A DNA stretch of 64,000 nt, from contig NC_003075.7 in NCBI RefSeq assembly GCF_000001735.4, positions 13,827,001 to 13,891,000 of the forward strand. Direction: 5' to 3'. The number at the start of each line of letters is the position of its first letter. The first letter of the stretch is position 1. The notes below the pieces were generated by a model. The model saw nothing but the letters and a program-made list of their open reading frames with translations. It was not told where the DNA came from and did no database searches. The stretch comes from Arabidopsis thaliana. Taxonomy: Eukaryota; Streptophyta; Magnoliopsida; Brassicales; Brassicaceae. Below are positions 51,983 through 63,965 of this stretch, in pieces. The translations under genes were made by a program, and so were the position numbers.

Positions 51983-54900
51983 ATGGGATCCGCCGCCGAA
52001 CTCACGGAGCCCACCACCGGGACCGAGAAGCTTCACCAGCCAATAGAAGTTGAAGAAGATGACGAACAAATTGTTGATTTGGAGAGGAAAACATTCCGTC
52101 ATGGAAAGGGACACGATACTAGTGTGGACAGTAGTACAATCACCAACACCAGCTCGTCGTCGTCTTCTAGCTTTTCCGGTGATGGTGGAACGGAAGAGAC
52201 CCCCGATTTCCACAGCAACGGCGATGGAGAACATACCGATTTAGTAAATTTGGAGGTCCCGGAGCTAGAAACTGAAATCGTATTTCACCAAGAGCATGAC
52301 GACGGGAAGAATTGCATCGTCTTCTTCGACGGAGAACAAGGTTAGTTTACTAAATCTCCGATTATGGATCACTTGAAGAAATTCCAAGCTTGTTGGAGCT
52401 GAGTCTATCGTCTTTTTGTTTCCTTATCAAGTAGAGTAATTAGCCTAATTGCCTAAAGAAGGTTTTGGATTATTTGTGATTTTAGTCTTGTAATCCTGAA
52501 ATTGGAAGCCTGAGTCTGAATTTTTAGTGTAGGATGGTAGATTTTCTGATAAAAACGTTTCTTTTGGTGAAGTCGTAGTCATGTTTTGTTGTTTGTATAT
52601 GAAGGAATTTGGAAATGTCGCCACTGCGATTGGACCTACAAAGAGGGATCTTTGTTATGCAAAGGTCAGTCCAGTGTTAGGCTTACTTGGACCAACGAAC
52701 TTTTTAGCTGCAAAATTCATTAGATTAGTTGTCTTTTTTTACTGGAAATTTGTTGTCTATTTAACCATTGGGTGTTTTTTGGTTGGAGCTGTCATCATAT
52801 GTAGTTGAGTTTCTGGTTAATTCTTGTTTGATGTTCTTCTGTTAGGTTCTGAGTCAGCTGGTGCCATACCTGATGCTCATGAGGAGTCTCAAACTGCTGA
52901 CTTGAATGGGGAGCAAACGCAGTTAGAACCTGAAAACGGTTCAACTTCTGAGGATAACGAAAGATCTCGTGAAATTGAAGAAGTACTAGATGGTGATGTC
53001 TCTAAAGACTTGGATGCTGTTGATCCACTCGCTGGTGAGGTGATAGAGGAGGAGGTGGACTTCGAAGATGTTGAATATCATGATGTGGAGAATATGATGG
53101 ATAAGCAAGAGACACATGATTTGTACTGTCCAAACTGCGATTCTTGCATCACCAAAAAGGTTATCCTCAAAAGAAGGAAACGGAAGATCCGTCGTCATGA
53201 GCTGGGAGATTCAAAGCGGCCTCATTTGACTGAGCCTCTTTTTCATTCGGAAGACAATTTGCCATCTCTAGATGGCGGTGAAAACTCTGCAAATGAGTCA
53301 TTTGTCTTCAAGTGCTTGTCATGCTTTACCATATTTATTCCCAAAGGTACACTAGACCGTAAAAGTTACCTTGATATATCAAAACTTATTTCAGATGCCA
53401 TCCCTTTTTGTATCCAAAGCATGCTTTCTTTTTCTGGAAAACAAAATCAGGGGTGAGTTCAAAGCCGATTCCTCCCCGTCAAGGAGTTGAGGGGTTAAAG
53501 ATTCAGCCAAACCCTCAAGTGGAAGCTACAGGCGATTCCAATTGGTTCAGTTCAATATTTGGCCTCAACAAAAAGGAATCAGCTATTCAGCAAGGTATTG
53601 TTTCGTTCCTTTTCCAGTATCATCAATCCATTTATGATTTAGGCATTCCCTGCCTTTAGTACTGCAAAACGGTGATTCCCGTCTGCTAAACTTCAGTGGC
53701 TACTTCGGTGTCTAGGAGAATTAAATTTGCAATGAATCTCCTTTTGTACTCACTATGATGCTGAAGGAGGTTTGTAACATTTCAGCATTAGCATTGAATG
53801 TATTTATTTTGTGTTGTCAAGGTGGGGCATCATCTAGTGTCTTGGAAGCTAATCCGCCACCACGTGAGTCCATTGTCCCAGTAGTTAATCCATCGCGTGG
53901 TAACCTAAGTCCTATGCGAAAGGATACGACAGGCTCAGCCGTTGTTCAGCCTGATGCAGCCACTTCGATTCAAGGTACATATAAGCAATGTCACTCTTAG
54001 AAAGTGGAACCCATGTTCGTGTGTTGTAGTTTGAGCTTTTGACGTTGACAAGCAACTTTAATAAAAATAAAAAACGTGATAGCCAATACTTCTTCTCTTA
54101 TTTAGCTTTTGCGTCTCTCGTTTGACTTTTAAAGACTCCAGCACTATTTTCTTAATATGATGGCAGTTGCAAAATCAAACGATACAAGCGAAATTGTAAA
54201 CAATGGAGCTATTGTTGGAGACGGGCAAAAGTTTCTGGCTCCTATGGTGGAGGAGCAAACACAGCAAAAGATTGACAATGATGATTCTAGTACAGCAGAC
54301 GGGAATCACACGTCAGACAAAGGACGTCTCTCCCCAATTCAACCATCTCATGGCATGAGTATACTAAACACAGTGACTAACGGACCCGACGGATTGAAAG
54401 TAGAAACTACAATTCATGAAGAAGGTGCCCCTCTTCTGTTTGAAGGAAAAGACACTCCTGACACAAGCACGGCAGATTTTGGTCTGACCAAAGTAACAGG
54501 TAATCTTAATTCTGGTTATAATGATGCGAGGAAATCATATTCATAGCTTCAGTGCCAAATACGTAGAATAAAACCGGTTTCTGTCTCTCCTTTGTTTGAA
54601 GATTAACTTCTTACCGTTCTGTCTAGTAATTCCTATTCATACCTTGCAAACTTTCCGCTTCTGTTTAGGTGTGATGGACACAGGTGACAGAGGAGTTATT
54701 ACCGGTCCAGCAAATCCTGAAATTGATATTTCAGCAGGGAATTTGCTGGAAGAAGGGTCTCTAAGGGAACCGTTAATGAGACGAGTTGTTGTTCAAGGAC
54801 GTAAACTGGAAATCTTGAAAAGCATTGTCTACGGAGGTCTACTAGAAGCCATCACAAGCCTTGGTGTTATTTCATCTGCCGCTGGTTCTGGTGCTTCAAT

Positions 54901-55679
54901 GTGTAAGTACCGCTTACCCCTAGCTATCCATTTTCATTTGTAAAACACAAAACACTTTTTTCTTGCTTGAAAATCTAAATCTTGCTTGAAAATCTCAACA
55001 CATGTTTGTATTGTTGTGGTTGCAGTGAATATTCTGGTCTTGGGGCTTGCAAACTTGCTTGGCGGGCTTATTCTTATTATTCATAATGTGAGTGATCAAT
55101 AAAACCTTTGTAATGAACTTGGTAATGAACCATGTAACTGGCAAATTCAAGAAACTTACAGAGATACTTCTTCTGCAGCTCCAAGAACTTAGAGAGGAGG
55201 AACCCATAAGAACAACAACAGAAGATAACCAGACTAACGGTAGAGAAGAAGAAGAAGGTCGGTATAAGCGACTCCTTGGACGAAGAGAAAATTTCACACT
55301 TCACGCAACAGTCGCAATCTTATCCTTCATAATCACCGGAATACTCCCTCCTGTAGTCTACTATTTCTCATTCAGTGAAAAACACAACAAAGACTACAAA
55401 GTTGCTTCAGTTTTCGGGGCATCTCTATTCTGCATCGTCTTGCTCGCCATAGCCAAAGCTCATGTGAGGTACCCGAGAGGCAGCTACCTGAAGAGCATTC
55501 TGTACTACGGGTCAATTGCTGTATCGGTGTCGGGGATTTCTTATGTGGTTGGTAACTTTCTGGAACAGTTGCTTGAGAAGCATGGATGGTCTGATGGATC
55601 GGAAACACCTGTGGGACAGATGATGCTTTCATCACTTATGGGAAGAAAAGCCGGCTTTGGATACTCATCATCGTACTGA
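51983..55679 (+). CDS. MEB1/VIT-like protein with complete zinc-ribbon motif
   Basis: Eight exons: 51983-52340, 52846-53346, 53451-53594, 53822-53974, 54167-54499, 54669-54902, 55026-55087, 55179-55679; 761 aa. Long acidic, Ser-rich N-terminal region; then [22 protein letters not shown], a basic stretch, and a second pair [16 protein letters not shown], so a full CxxC...CxxC zinc-ribbon. The middle exons are hydrophilic and disordered in composition. The C-terminal third is the VIT1/CCC1-like domain ([52 protein letters not shown]). I recognise At4g27870, annotated as a vacuolar iron transporter family protein. Unlike the two genes before it there is no helix pair in the middle. All introns up to exon 7 are phase 1. 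Confidence 0.92.
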
Positions 55680-55916
55680 AACTGAATCTTGCCTGGAGAA
55701 TGATCCAAACTGAAACTTGCTGCTTTTCTCTTTTACTCTGCTTTTGTGAGCTCTCGTTCCAAATCTTTGTTGTCGGCAAATCTTTGTTGTGACTTGTGAG
55801 TGTAGAAGAAAGTCGTTTCCACTTGTAGAATAAACTAAAATAAGCATAACATAATAATGATGGAAGATCTGTGCCTTTTAATAAGTTTAAATCATTTTTA
55901 AAAAATGACAAAAAGA

Positions 55917-55988
55917 AGGTTCTACCGAGAATTGAACTCGGGTTACTGGATTCAGAGTCCAATGTCCTAACCGCTAGACCATAGAACC
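55917..55988 (-). tRNA. tRNA-Gln(CUG)
   Basis: Read on the minus strand: acceptor GGTTCTA pairs with TAGAACC, T-loop GTTCAATTC, anticodon stem TTGGA/TCCAG with loop CTCTGAA, anticodon CTG (Gln, CAG codons). 72 nt including the discriminator base, no intron. The cloverleaf is complete. Confidence 0.95.
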
Positions 55989-56191
55989 ATTTGATGACAG
56001 TCCTGATATAAACTAGTATATACTAAATATTATATGCTTGCCGTAAAAGTACGGTTACGTACGTAGCGGGTTTGAACCAATCACTAATGGTAATAGCCAA
56101 TCCCAATTGGCAGATAATGTTATAACCGTCAGATTCAAATTCGAATTAAAGGGAGCCTTGGCATCTGAACGGTTCAGATTTGATCTTTCTT

Positions 56192-56195
<4 letters not shown>

Positions 56196-56223
<28 letters not shown>
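56196..56223 (+). repeat. (CT)n microsatellite in SINAT4 leader region
   Basis: An uninterrupted CT run of 28 bases about 400 bp before the SINAT4 start codon. CT runs near transcription starts are common in this genome and can affect promoter activity. Confidence 0.9.
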
Positions 56224-56228
<5 letters not shown>

Positions 56229-56622
56229 CAGAGATCAAAAGAGACCAACGAAGAAAAAAGCACCGCTTTTGCAGAATCGGTGACGATAGAAAGAGAAAGA
56301 CAGAGAGAGAGGGAGGGTTAGAGAGTCAGGGGCTATTTGATTCCCCTGGAAAATTTCAGATATTTGTTTCTTCATCTTCTTTCCTTATTTCTCTCTTTCT
56401 CGTTTTTACCAGATTTGTCTTACGAATCAATTCTCAAAGATACCCAAAAGTGGTAGGGAAGCAAAGTACTGTTTTATTTTGCTTTTGATTCTATCAAAAT
56501 CAGCGGTGAAAGAAAGGAATTTTTTTTATTATCAGAGAAAGAGAGATTCTTGATAATCGAATAGACCTAGATTTTTTTTTGAATTTAGGGCTTTTTTGAT
56601 TTTTGAGAAATTGATTGTGGTA

Positions 56623-57927
56623 ATGGAGACAGATAGTATGGAGTGCGTCTCATCTACGGGTAATGAGATCCATCAGAATGGTAATGGCCACCAATCTTAC
56701 CAATTCTCTTCGACGAAGACTCACGGCGGAGCCGCTGCTGCCGCCGTCGTTACCAATATTGTTGGCCCAACAGCAACTGCTCCGGCCACTAGCGTGTATG
56801 AGCTTCTGGAGTGCCCTGTCTGTACCTATTCTATGTATCCTCCTATCCATCAGGTGAATCTCCGATGCTCTTTTGGTTGTTTGGTTCTCAATTGATTCCT
56901 AATGATACGTTTTAGCTTTATGTGTTTGTGTTCTTCTCTGCCTATATGTTGTGTAGCGTTTAATGGGGATATAGATTATATAATGTGGTTGTTCATAGGT
57001 TTTGATGTTGCTTGTATCCTAGAATTGAGCCAGGGGAAGTAATTGATCTGAAAAGTGTGTCTCTTTTTTGTTATTGTTGTTGTTGCAGTGTCATAATGGA
57101 CATACATTGTGCTCGACCTGTAAAGTGAGGGTTCATAACAGGTGTCCCACATGTAGACAAGAACTTGGAGATATTAGATGTTTAGCTCTTGAGAAAGTAG
57201 CCGAGTCGCTTGAGCTGCCTTGCAAGTTTTACAATCTGGGATGTCCTGAGATCTTTCCTTACTACAGCAAACTGAAGCACGAGTCTCTCTGTAACTTCAG
57301 ACCTTACAGTTGTCCTTATGCTGGTTCGGAGTGTGGTATCGTAGGGGACATCCCTTTTCTTGTAGCCCATCTCAGGGATGATCATAAAGTTGACATGCAC
57401 GCTGGTTCCACTTTTAACCACCGCTATGTCAAATCCAATCCGCGTGAAGTAGAGAACGCTACTTGGATGCTAACCGTGAGCATATCCTTCTTTGTCTAGG
57501 AAAACATGATTCTCTTCAATGTTTTCGGTAACTAAACTGACTGTTTCTTATGTGGGTTCAGGTATTCCATTGCTTTGGGCAGTACTTCTGCCTCCATTTC
57601 GAAGCGTTCCAGCTTGGGATGGGTCCAGTATACATGGCATTCCTGAGATTCATGGGGGACGAGGAAGATGCACGGAGCTACAGCTACAGCTTAGAAGTGG
57701 GAGGCAGTGGGAGGAAGCTAACATGGGAAGGAACCCCAAGAAGCATCAGAGATAGCCACAGGAAAGTAAGAGACAGCAACGACGGTCTCATCATCCAAAG
57801 AAACATGGCTCTCTTTTTCTCCGGTGGAGACAGGAAAGAGCTTAAACTTAGAGTCACTGGTAAAATCTGGAAAGAGCAACACAGTCCAGATTCTGGACTT
57901 TCCATACCAAACCTATCTTCTTCCTGA
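56623..57927 (+). CDS. SINAT4: SINAT4, SINA-type RING E3 ubiquitin ligase
   Basis: Three exons, 56623-56853, 57089-57475 and 57562-57927; 327 aa. The start ATG is the one opening METDSMECVS. RING finger split across exons 1 and 2: LLECPVCTYSMYPP, then CHNGHTLCSTC and CPTC. The SIAH-type zinc finger follows (CKFYNLGCPEIF, H..LC, CPYAGSEC, HLRDDH), then the TRAF-like substrate-binding beta sandwich (VFHCFGQYFCLHFEAFQLG, FLRFMGDEEDA). The RING cysteines and histidine are all present, so an active ligase is expected. I recognise At4g27880. SINAT proteins dimerise and target, for example, autophagy and hormone-signalling proteins for degradation. Confidence 0.96.
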
Positions 57928-59032
57928 TCATTCTTTTATCTTTTTGTTTTTTCTCTCTTTGAGAAGGAATGTTGTATGATGATTCGTTTGCACTCTTCTT
58001 CTTTGTCTGTATCTAAAACATATCATGAATGAATGTTTCATCTTATAGTCTCATATTTTGGCAGATGCATTACAATTTAGATACATGGAGATAGGAGATT
58101 TGATCAAGTGAAACAAAAAAAAAACTAAGTGATTCCGTGGTAACAAGTAACAACTTGTTCAAACGCAACTAAAATGTGTTTATGAAAAAATGGAGGTGCG
58201 GGGAATCGAACCCCGTGCCTCTCGCATGCGAAGCGAGCGCTCTACCATATGAGCTACACCCCCTGTTTGATTTCTGATAACATTAAACTAATTCTATTTT
58301 TTGCTAACACTGTGATTACCATAATACAATATCCAAATGTATAGTGTGAGACAAGACCATATATGTAAAATATTTAGTCTATGTTAAACAAGTTGCCCAA
58401 TCGACAAATTATTAGGAGGATTGTTGATGTATATATGCATTTATCTTAAAAATAAAATCTACCAATATTTTCAAAAGTGTTCAAACATTAAATTGATATC
58501 AAATTAATAAATAGAAAAGATAAGGTTAAATATGAAGTTATTCAATTCATATAAGTTTTAAAGATTATGTAAGATTTTCTCTTAACAAGATTTCAACAAA
58601 TCTTTTTAAAAGATATACGAGTATGAAAACAAATCCTAAGCTTTTTTATTTTCCAACAAACAAATTCTTGAGCTTTAAAACAATTTAAATGTCCTAAATT
58701 GTATAATCTAATCTAATGTTAGTGAATTGCAATTATTCAAATTATTAACTTAATAGATAAATAGGAAAAAAACTAAATAAGGAAAGTTAGGAATTGAGGA
58801 AAAGGAAAAATCTTAGAAATTGAATTCGAGAGGGAATTAAAGGAAAAAGGCCTAATACAAATTGAAAAGGGTTTTTAACTTTTAAGTTCTGTTTCTTCTA
58901 GAACTTTACTTTTTAGCCTTCGTGGCTTTCCCTATAAATTTCCCAATCTTTGGCCATCGGACGATCAAAGAAACTCATTCTGATTTTTAATCTCTGACGA
59001 GCAAAGAACCCTACAGCTAAAAGATTAAACCA
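57928..59032. other. Spacer with tRNA-Ala and BOB2 promoter
   Basis: About 1.1 kb. SINAT4 3' UTR, tRNA-Ala (minus strand), then AT-rich sequence to the NudC gene. A TATA-like CCCTATAAATTT lies near 58930, about 100 bp before the ATG. Nothing else recognised. Confidence 0.5.
58191..58263 (-). tRNA. tRNA-Ala(CGC)
   Basis: Minus strand: acceptor GGGGGTG pairs with CACCTCC (one G-T pair), D-arm GTAGCTC..GGTAGAGC, anticodon stem CTCGC/GCGAG with loop TTCGCAT, anticodon CGC (Ala, GCG codons), T-loop GTTCGATTC. 73 nt, no intron. Confidence 0.95.
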
Positions 59033-60220
59033 ATGGCGATTATCTCTGAGATGGAGGAGGCGAGACCCTCGATGGTGCCTTTCACCGCAAGTTTTGATCC
59101 TTCAAACCCAATAGCGTTTTTGGAGAAAGTTCTTGATGTTATCGGGAAAGAGAGCAATTTTCTGAAGAAAGACACGGCTGAGAAGGAGATCGTGGCTGCT
59201 GTTATGGCTGCGAAGCAGAGGTTGAGGGAAGCGGAGAAGAAGAAGTTGGAGAAGGAGAGTGTTAAGTCCATGGAGGTTGAGAAGCCAAAGAAAGATAGCT
59301 TGAAGCCCACGGAGCTGGAGAAGCCGAAGGAGGAGAGCTTGATGGCGACTGATCCCATGGAGATTGAGAAGCCTAAAGAGGAGAAAGAATCGGGTCCCAT
59401 CGGTAAGTCCTTTGTAAACCTTTCTTGTGTCTGGAAACTGGTATGTCTTGTTAGGTTAAAATTTGTTTAGGGTATGTTTCCTTAGTTATTTTATTATGCT
59501 ATGATGAGTTTTGGAATTTGATTCTTGTGTTAAAGACTCAACAACTTTAGTCTCTTTTATTGCAAAACTAACTTGATGTCTCTGTTTTGTGCAGTTCCTA
59601 ACAAAGGCAATGGGCTTGATTTTGAGAAATACTCATGGGGACAGAATCTCCAAGAGGTCACAATTAACATTCCAATGCCGGAAGGCACTAAATCAAGGTC
59701 TGTTACCTGTGAAATCAAGAAGAACCGTCTCAAAGTTGGTCTCAAAGGGCAAGACCTAATCGTCGATGGAGAATTCTTCAATTCTGTCAAGCCTGACGAC
59801 TGCTTCTGGAATATCGAGGATCAAAAGATGATATCGGTGCTCTTGACAAAGCAAGACCAGATGGAGTGGTGGAAGTATTGTGTGAAGGGAGAACCTGAGA
59901 TAGACACTCAGAAAGTTGAACCAGAGACCAGCAAACTTGGTGATCTCGACCCTGAAACTCGCGCATCCGTTGAGAAGATGATGGTAAGTTATATCGGTTT
60001 CTTTATCTTGATCATGATGATTTTTTTGTGTTAGATTTTATTTTGCAAGAATTGTGTTTGTGACACGTTTTCTTTGTTTTCTTTTTGTCTTTTACAGTTT
60101 GATCAAAGGCAGAAGCAGATGGGACTACCAAGGAGTGATGAGATAGAGAAGAAAGATATGCTCAAGAAGTTCATGGCTCAGAATCCTGGGATGGACTTCT
60201 CTAATGCAAAGTTTAACTGA
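59033..60220 (+). CDS. BOB2: BOBBER2, NudC-domain small-heat-shock-like chaperone
   Basis: Three exons, 59033-59402, 59595-59983 and 60098-60220; 293 aa. N-terminal helical segment ([16 protein letters not shown]), then a Lys/Glu-rich repeated linker with several EKPKxE units, then a CS/p23-like NudC domain ([67 protein letters not shown]) and a conserved C-terminal tail ([20 protein letters not shown]). I recognise At4g27890, the paralogue of BOBBER1, which is needed for development and thermotolerance. NudC proteins bind clients together with Hsp90. A MITE starts 29 bp after the stop codon. Confidence 0.93.
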
Positions 60221-60249
60221 TGATCTTTATCCAACTCTTCTTCGTTTAA

Positions 60250-61107
60250 GGCCCTGTTTGTTTGTCCATCCACATGATCCATCCAAATGGAGATGAAAAA
60301 TGATGTTTGTTTTTGACAATTTAACAAGCATTTGGATGGATCATCTGGATGATACATCTGAATGAGTATCTAAATTTAGGCAAATTTATGAAACTCATTT
60401 GGATGAATTTGATTAAACCATTTGGATGGAGATGTTTCATCCAAAAATAACAAAAAACTAATATACCCTCATTTATAGTCATAATTTAAATAATTTTATT
60501 TTCTATAGATTTCTCAAAAAATCATGAAATCACGTATTATTCTTTTATGTCAAAATCGTAAAATCGTGAAATTGCGTTTTTTGGCCAAAAATCGCAAAAT
60601 CATAATTTTTGATGTAAAATTATAGAAATCGCTATTCCACCTAAAATCATAAATTATATTTACGCTGAAACCACTAAATTATATTTTCTTGCCAAAATGA
60701 CAATATTATGTTTTCCCGCCAAAACTGCAAAATCATGTTTTCCTGCCAAAATTGCAAAATCATTTTTCCCGCAAAATCATATTTTCCCGCCAAAACCGTA
60801 AAATCGTATTTTCCCGCCAAAACCGTAAAATCATATTTTCCCGCCAATATGTTTGGTATTGATAGTGGGTAATAATGTTGAATATTTGTCATTTGTTAAA
60901 ATGAAAACATGGGTATTTTAGTTATTTTTATCTAAATGAAAATGTGAATGAACTACAAAATGATCAAACAAATAAAGATCCATTTAAATGCATCATTTAG
61001 ATTAAATTACAAATAACGAAACAAACATCATTCAAATGTATCATTCAAATGAATCATGTAAGTGGATCATTTGAATGAAAATGATAAATGATGAAACAAA
61101 CAGGGCC
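60250..61107. mobile_element. PIF/Harbinger-type MITE (858 bp)
   Basis: Terminal inverted repeats GGCCCTGTTTGTTT at 60250-60263 and their complement ending at 61107, with a 3-bp target duplication TAA on both sides (60247-60249, 61108-61110). The TIR sequence and the TAA target fit Tourist-like PIF/Harbinger elements. No transposase is encoded. The inside is AT-rich, with subterminal palindromic runs of CATTTGGATGGATCAT type and a cluster of repeats (TTTTCCCGCCAAAACCGTAA) at about 60705-60845. Inserted in the 3' flank of BOB2. Both ends look intact, so the insertion may be fairly young. Confidence 0.88.
60705..60845. repeat. Internal tandem repeat of the MITE
   Basis: About five imperfect copies of a 24-26 bp unit, TTTTCCCGCCAAAAC(C/T)G(T/C)AAAATC(A/G)TA. 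Related A+T-rich units (AAAATCGTAAAATCGTGAAAT) occur just before, near 60545. Confidence 0.8.
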
Positions 61108-61110
61108 TAA

Positions 61111-63857
61111 GCCAATTTTGTGTTCTAATATAATCTTGTTATGTCTTCAAGATTACAATCCTGCCCTTTTGGTTTATTTCAAGACAGTTGTTGATAAGTT
61201 AAATATCTACTTCCTTAAGAAAACTTCATCTGTGTTTTTTTTGCTTATTGATCTGTTCATGAGTCATGACTATGAATATAGTTTCGTTTTCTAACCCTTT
61301 CGATTCCTAGCTGATTTCTCTTTAATTTGTTTTTGTTTACTTATGTATTCATATCAAAAGCATGCACATTATTATTATTATATTTTTGCGCATTATTTAT
61401 GTGAGAATGAAAACTTATTGTAGAATCTCCGGTGAGGTTTAGCTCTGGTGGGTGGAATATTCTTGTTGTGGTACGGACTTATGTTTTTAGTGTAAGTTAG
61501 ATTTGATCAAAACTGGTCACATGGTCCTTGTCCATACTCCATTGTTCTCAATGATTCATAAGAGACAACAACAGTAGACGACGACACGTTTTCTTCTTTT
61601 ATGTGTTATGCTTTAGTTAGTTAGATCCATGCATCTACAACAATACCTTCCAAAATTATTGCAGCTATAATAGAAATATCAAAACGTGGATGAGAATATT
61701 TGCACTAAGCTTTTCAGAATTCTACTACACTAAACCATGGAAAATTAGTTTCTCCTACATGCTAAATTCATCTAAAGTATTTTCTCGAGTCCATCCACAA
61801 GAGTATTCGAGCTTGGAAGCAAGAGTTAAAAGAGGTTATTGTGGTTGTACAAAGTGGGACACCTTTCCTGATTGGCGCCGCCATGCCCCTTGGCAATGAA
61901 CAATCAATAAAGGTATCGCAAAAGCCAAAGGTTCAAATTTTCAAGCTACACTTCTGAGATTAATGGCAGACAAAAAATATATTTATAGCTTAGATAGTTA
62001 TACGTTATATATAGCATTGTATATAGACGTAGCCAATTTGATAAAAACCAATGCATTCATGACCCAACATATTGGGACTCAAGACTATATAAAGCCAAAT
62101 ACAAAACAAAACAAAACAAAAAGAAGTCCACTTGCGTATAAAATATATTCAATTTCAATAAATATAAATGCAAACACAAACTTAGATGTATAAACTATAG
62201 CCGAAGTGAAAATATTCGGCAACTTTAGCAAATGAACAATTTCTTACAGAAAATAAATGGTCATCATCAAATTTGGACCACCCATGGATTTATATGTCAA
62301 TTTTCATTTCCATATTCATGTAACAACACTACCGATTGTTGGTCCCCAACTTTGTGTTATTTCAAATTACTTTTTATACGTACGTGTCACAAGTAACTAT
62401 GAGTAAATCCAAAACAAAAAAGTTGAGACAAGAACATAAGAATATATAATTCGATGAAACTGAAGAGTTAAACATAAGAAAGAAAAGCATAAGATCATAC
62501 GAATAAATTTTGAGAATCATAATTTGATATATATACTCAAGGACCATCTGTATTTATTCACTTTTGGGTATTATGTTAAGTTCTCGGTAATCAAATACAA
62601 AATTTCCTCTCACGCACGTACACTTGTAGTTTCAATTCCCACTGATACAAAAGCTTCCCTCAAAGATGGAGTAAGGAAATTGAAGTAAAACAAACAATTT
62701 GGACTAATGAAATTTTATAAAACGATTCAAGTTGGAAAATACAAGGAATTAACAAAACGTGTTTTGGACGTCAAAATTTAGACAAGAGTAGTCAAGAATC
62801 CAACTATGGAACTAAACCATCCTCACTGTTAAATCTAGACTCTAGTGATTAGCATTCAACAAAAACAAATTATACTTTTCGTACGGAACATATTCTGAAA
62901 CTATTCACATGTCAGTTTTGTCATTTCCTCAAAACTCATATTCATTTTTTTTTTAAATGGACATCACGGGACCTGAGTTCCTGGCCATAAAGGCTAAAAA
63001 GCAGATCCAAGAATTGATTGATTATATGAATTTAGTTACAAAGTACAACCAGATTGTATTCTATGAACATATTAATTGTTTCCACTATTCATGGATTCAT
63101 GATAGAGAACAATATCACTCAGAACTAGTTAATGTCGCGATTTACAAAAATCCCACAGCACCATAACCTCGCAATCGCATGACGTAATGGAAAATGTGAG
63201 AGAGAGTCACAAGAACATAGGACCTACACTAAACATGTGTAGTGTCTACACTCTACAGTCACCTACTATACAAGTTGCTAAATACTACTACGTACGACTT
63301 GTTTAGTTAGAACTGCAAAAAATTAAACTTGTTTGTCCTCTAATCCCAACAGATTTTGTTTTTATATACTGATTAACCACTGCTTTGTTACAACAACTTA
63401 CAACTTGAAAGGAACGTTACATGAAATAACTCTTCTCATTCATGAATCATCTTCTCTACATAAGAAAAAGTTGTGCATAAGAAATATCTACACTGAAAAA
63501 ATGGCAGTGGGGGTTACATTTTTGATTTCTCTAATTCTTTATTTACATTTATTTCTATTTTCATGTTAAACATTTATTTCAATGCCAAAATAATAAAGAA
63601 AGTAAAATCTATAAATGGGATTCAGTGCACCAATAATTCTTACACATAAAAAAATATCAGTATCAGGCCTCTCAACATCACAATAGGGCAAGAGGAGGGG
63701 CCAAAGTACACAACTTTCTCCTCAGGGTATGCTCCAAATTCCCAACTTGGCCTCTCTTTTTCATCTTTTGGGTTTTTATGTTCACTCTTCTCTGCTTCAT
63801 TCCTCTTTCTACTTCCAGGAAATAAAAACTTCTAATCAAAGAGCAAGAGATTAAGAA
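61111..63857. other. Intergenic region before the CCT-motif gene
   Basis: About 2.75 kb, AT-rich. Two frames are open at 61690-61899 and 62957-63166 but have no recognisable domain, neighbour conservation or splice support. The last 200 bp is the promoter and leader of the next gene (CT-rich, CTCTTTTTCATC to 63840). No transposon ends recognised. Confidence 0.5.
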
Positions 63858-63965
63858 ATGTATGCAGAAACTAGCTTAGCTTTCCGATTCATGCAGAGTT
63901 CTTCTTCTCCAGAGATTCACCAATTTGAAGACCTCTTTAAATCCTACAAGCTCTCTGATGAAATG
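63858..63965 (+). CDS. CCT-motif family protein, first coding exon (partial)
   Basis: First coding exon of a gene that continues past the right edge: MYAETSLAFRFMQSSSSPEI, then HQFEDLFKSYKLSDEM up to a donor ATG|GTTTGT. The order of genes places At4g27900, a CCT-motif family protein, here. The CCT domain lies near the C-terminus and is not in the window, so the family assignment rests on position and memory. Confidence 0.65.

Larger units (their letters stand above)
55680..56622. other. Spacer with tRNA-Gln and SINAT4 leader
   Basis: About 940 bp. Contains the 3' end of the VIT-like gene, tRNA-Gln (minus strand), the SINAT4 promoter and a long pyrimidine- then purine-rich leader, including the (CT)n run at 56196-56223. 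The stretch 56280-56350 is purine-rich (GAAAGACAGAGAGAGAGGGAGG). Confidence 0.5.

Noticed and set aside
60674-60892. Minus-strand frame with LAGKYDF repeats
   Set aside because: Lies inside the MITE's tandem repeat; open only because the repeat period has no stop.
61690-61899. 69-codon frame in the last intergenic region
   Set aside because: No recognisable domain, no splice signals, surrounded by AT-rich sequence.
62957-63166. 69-codon ATG-started frame before the CCT gene
   Set aside because: No homology recognised and no promoter-like context; I cannot tell it from chance.
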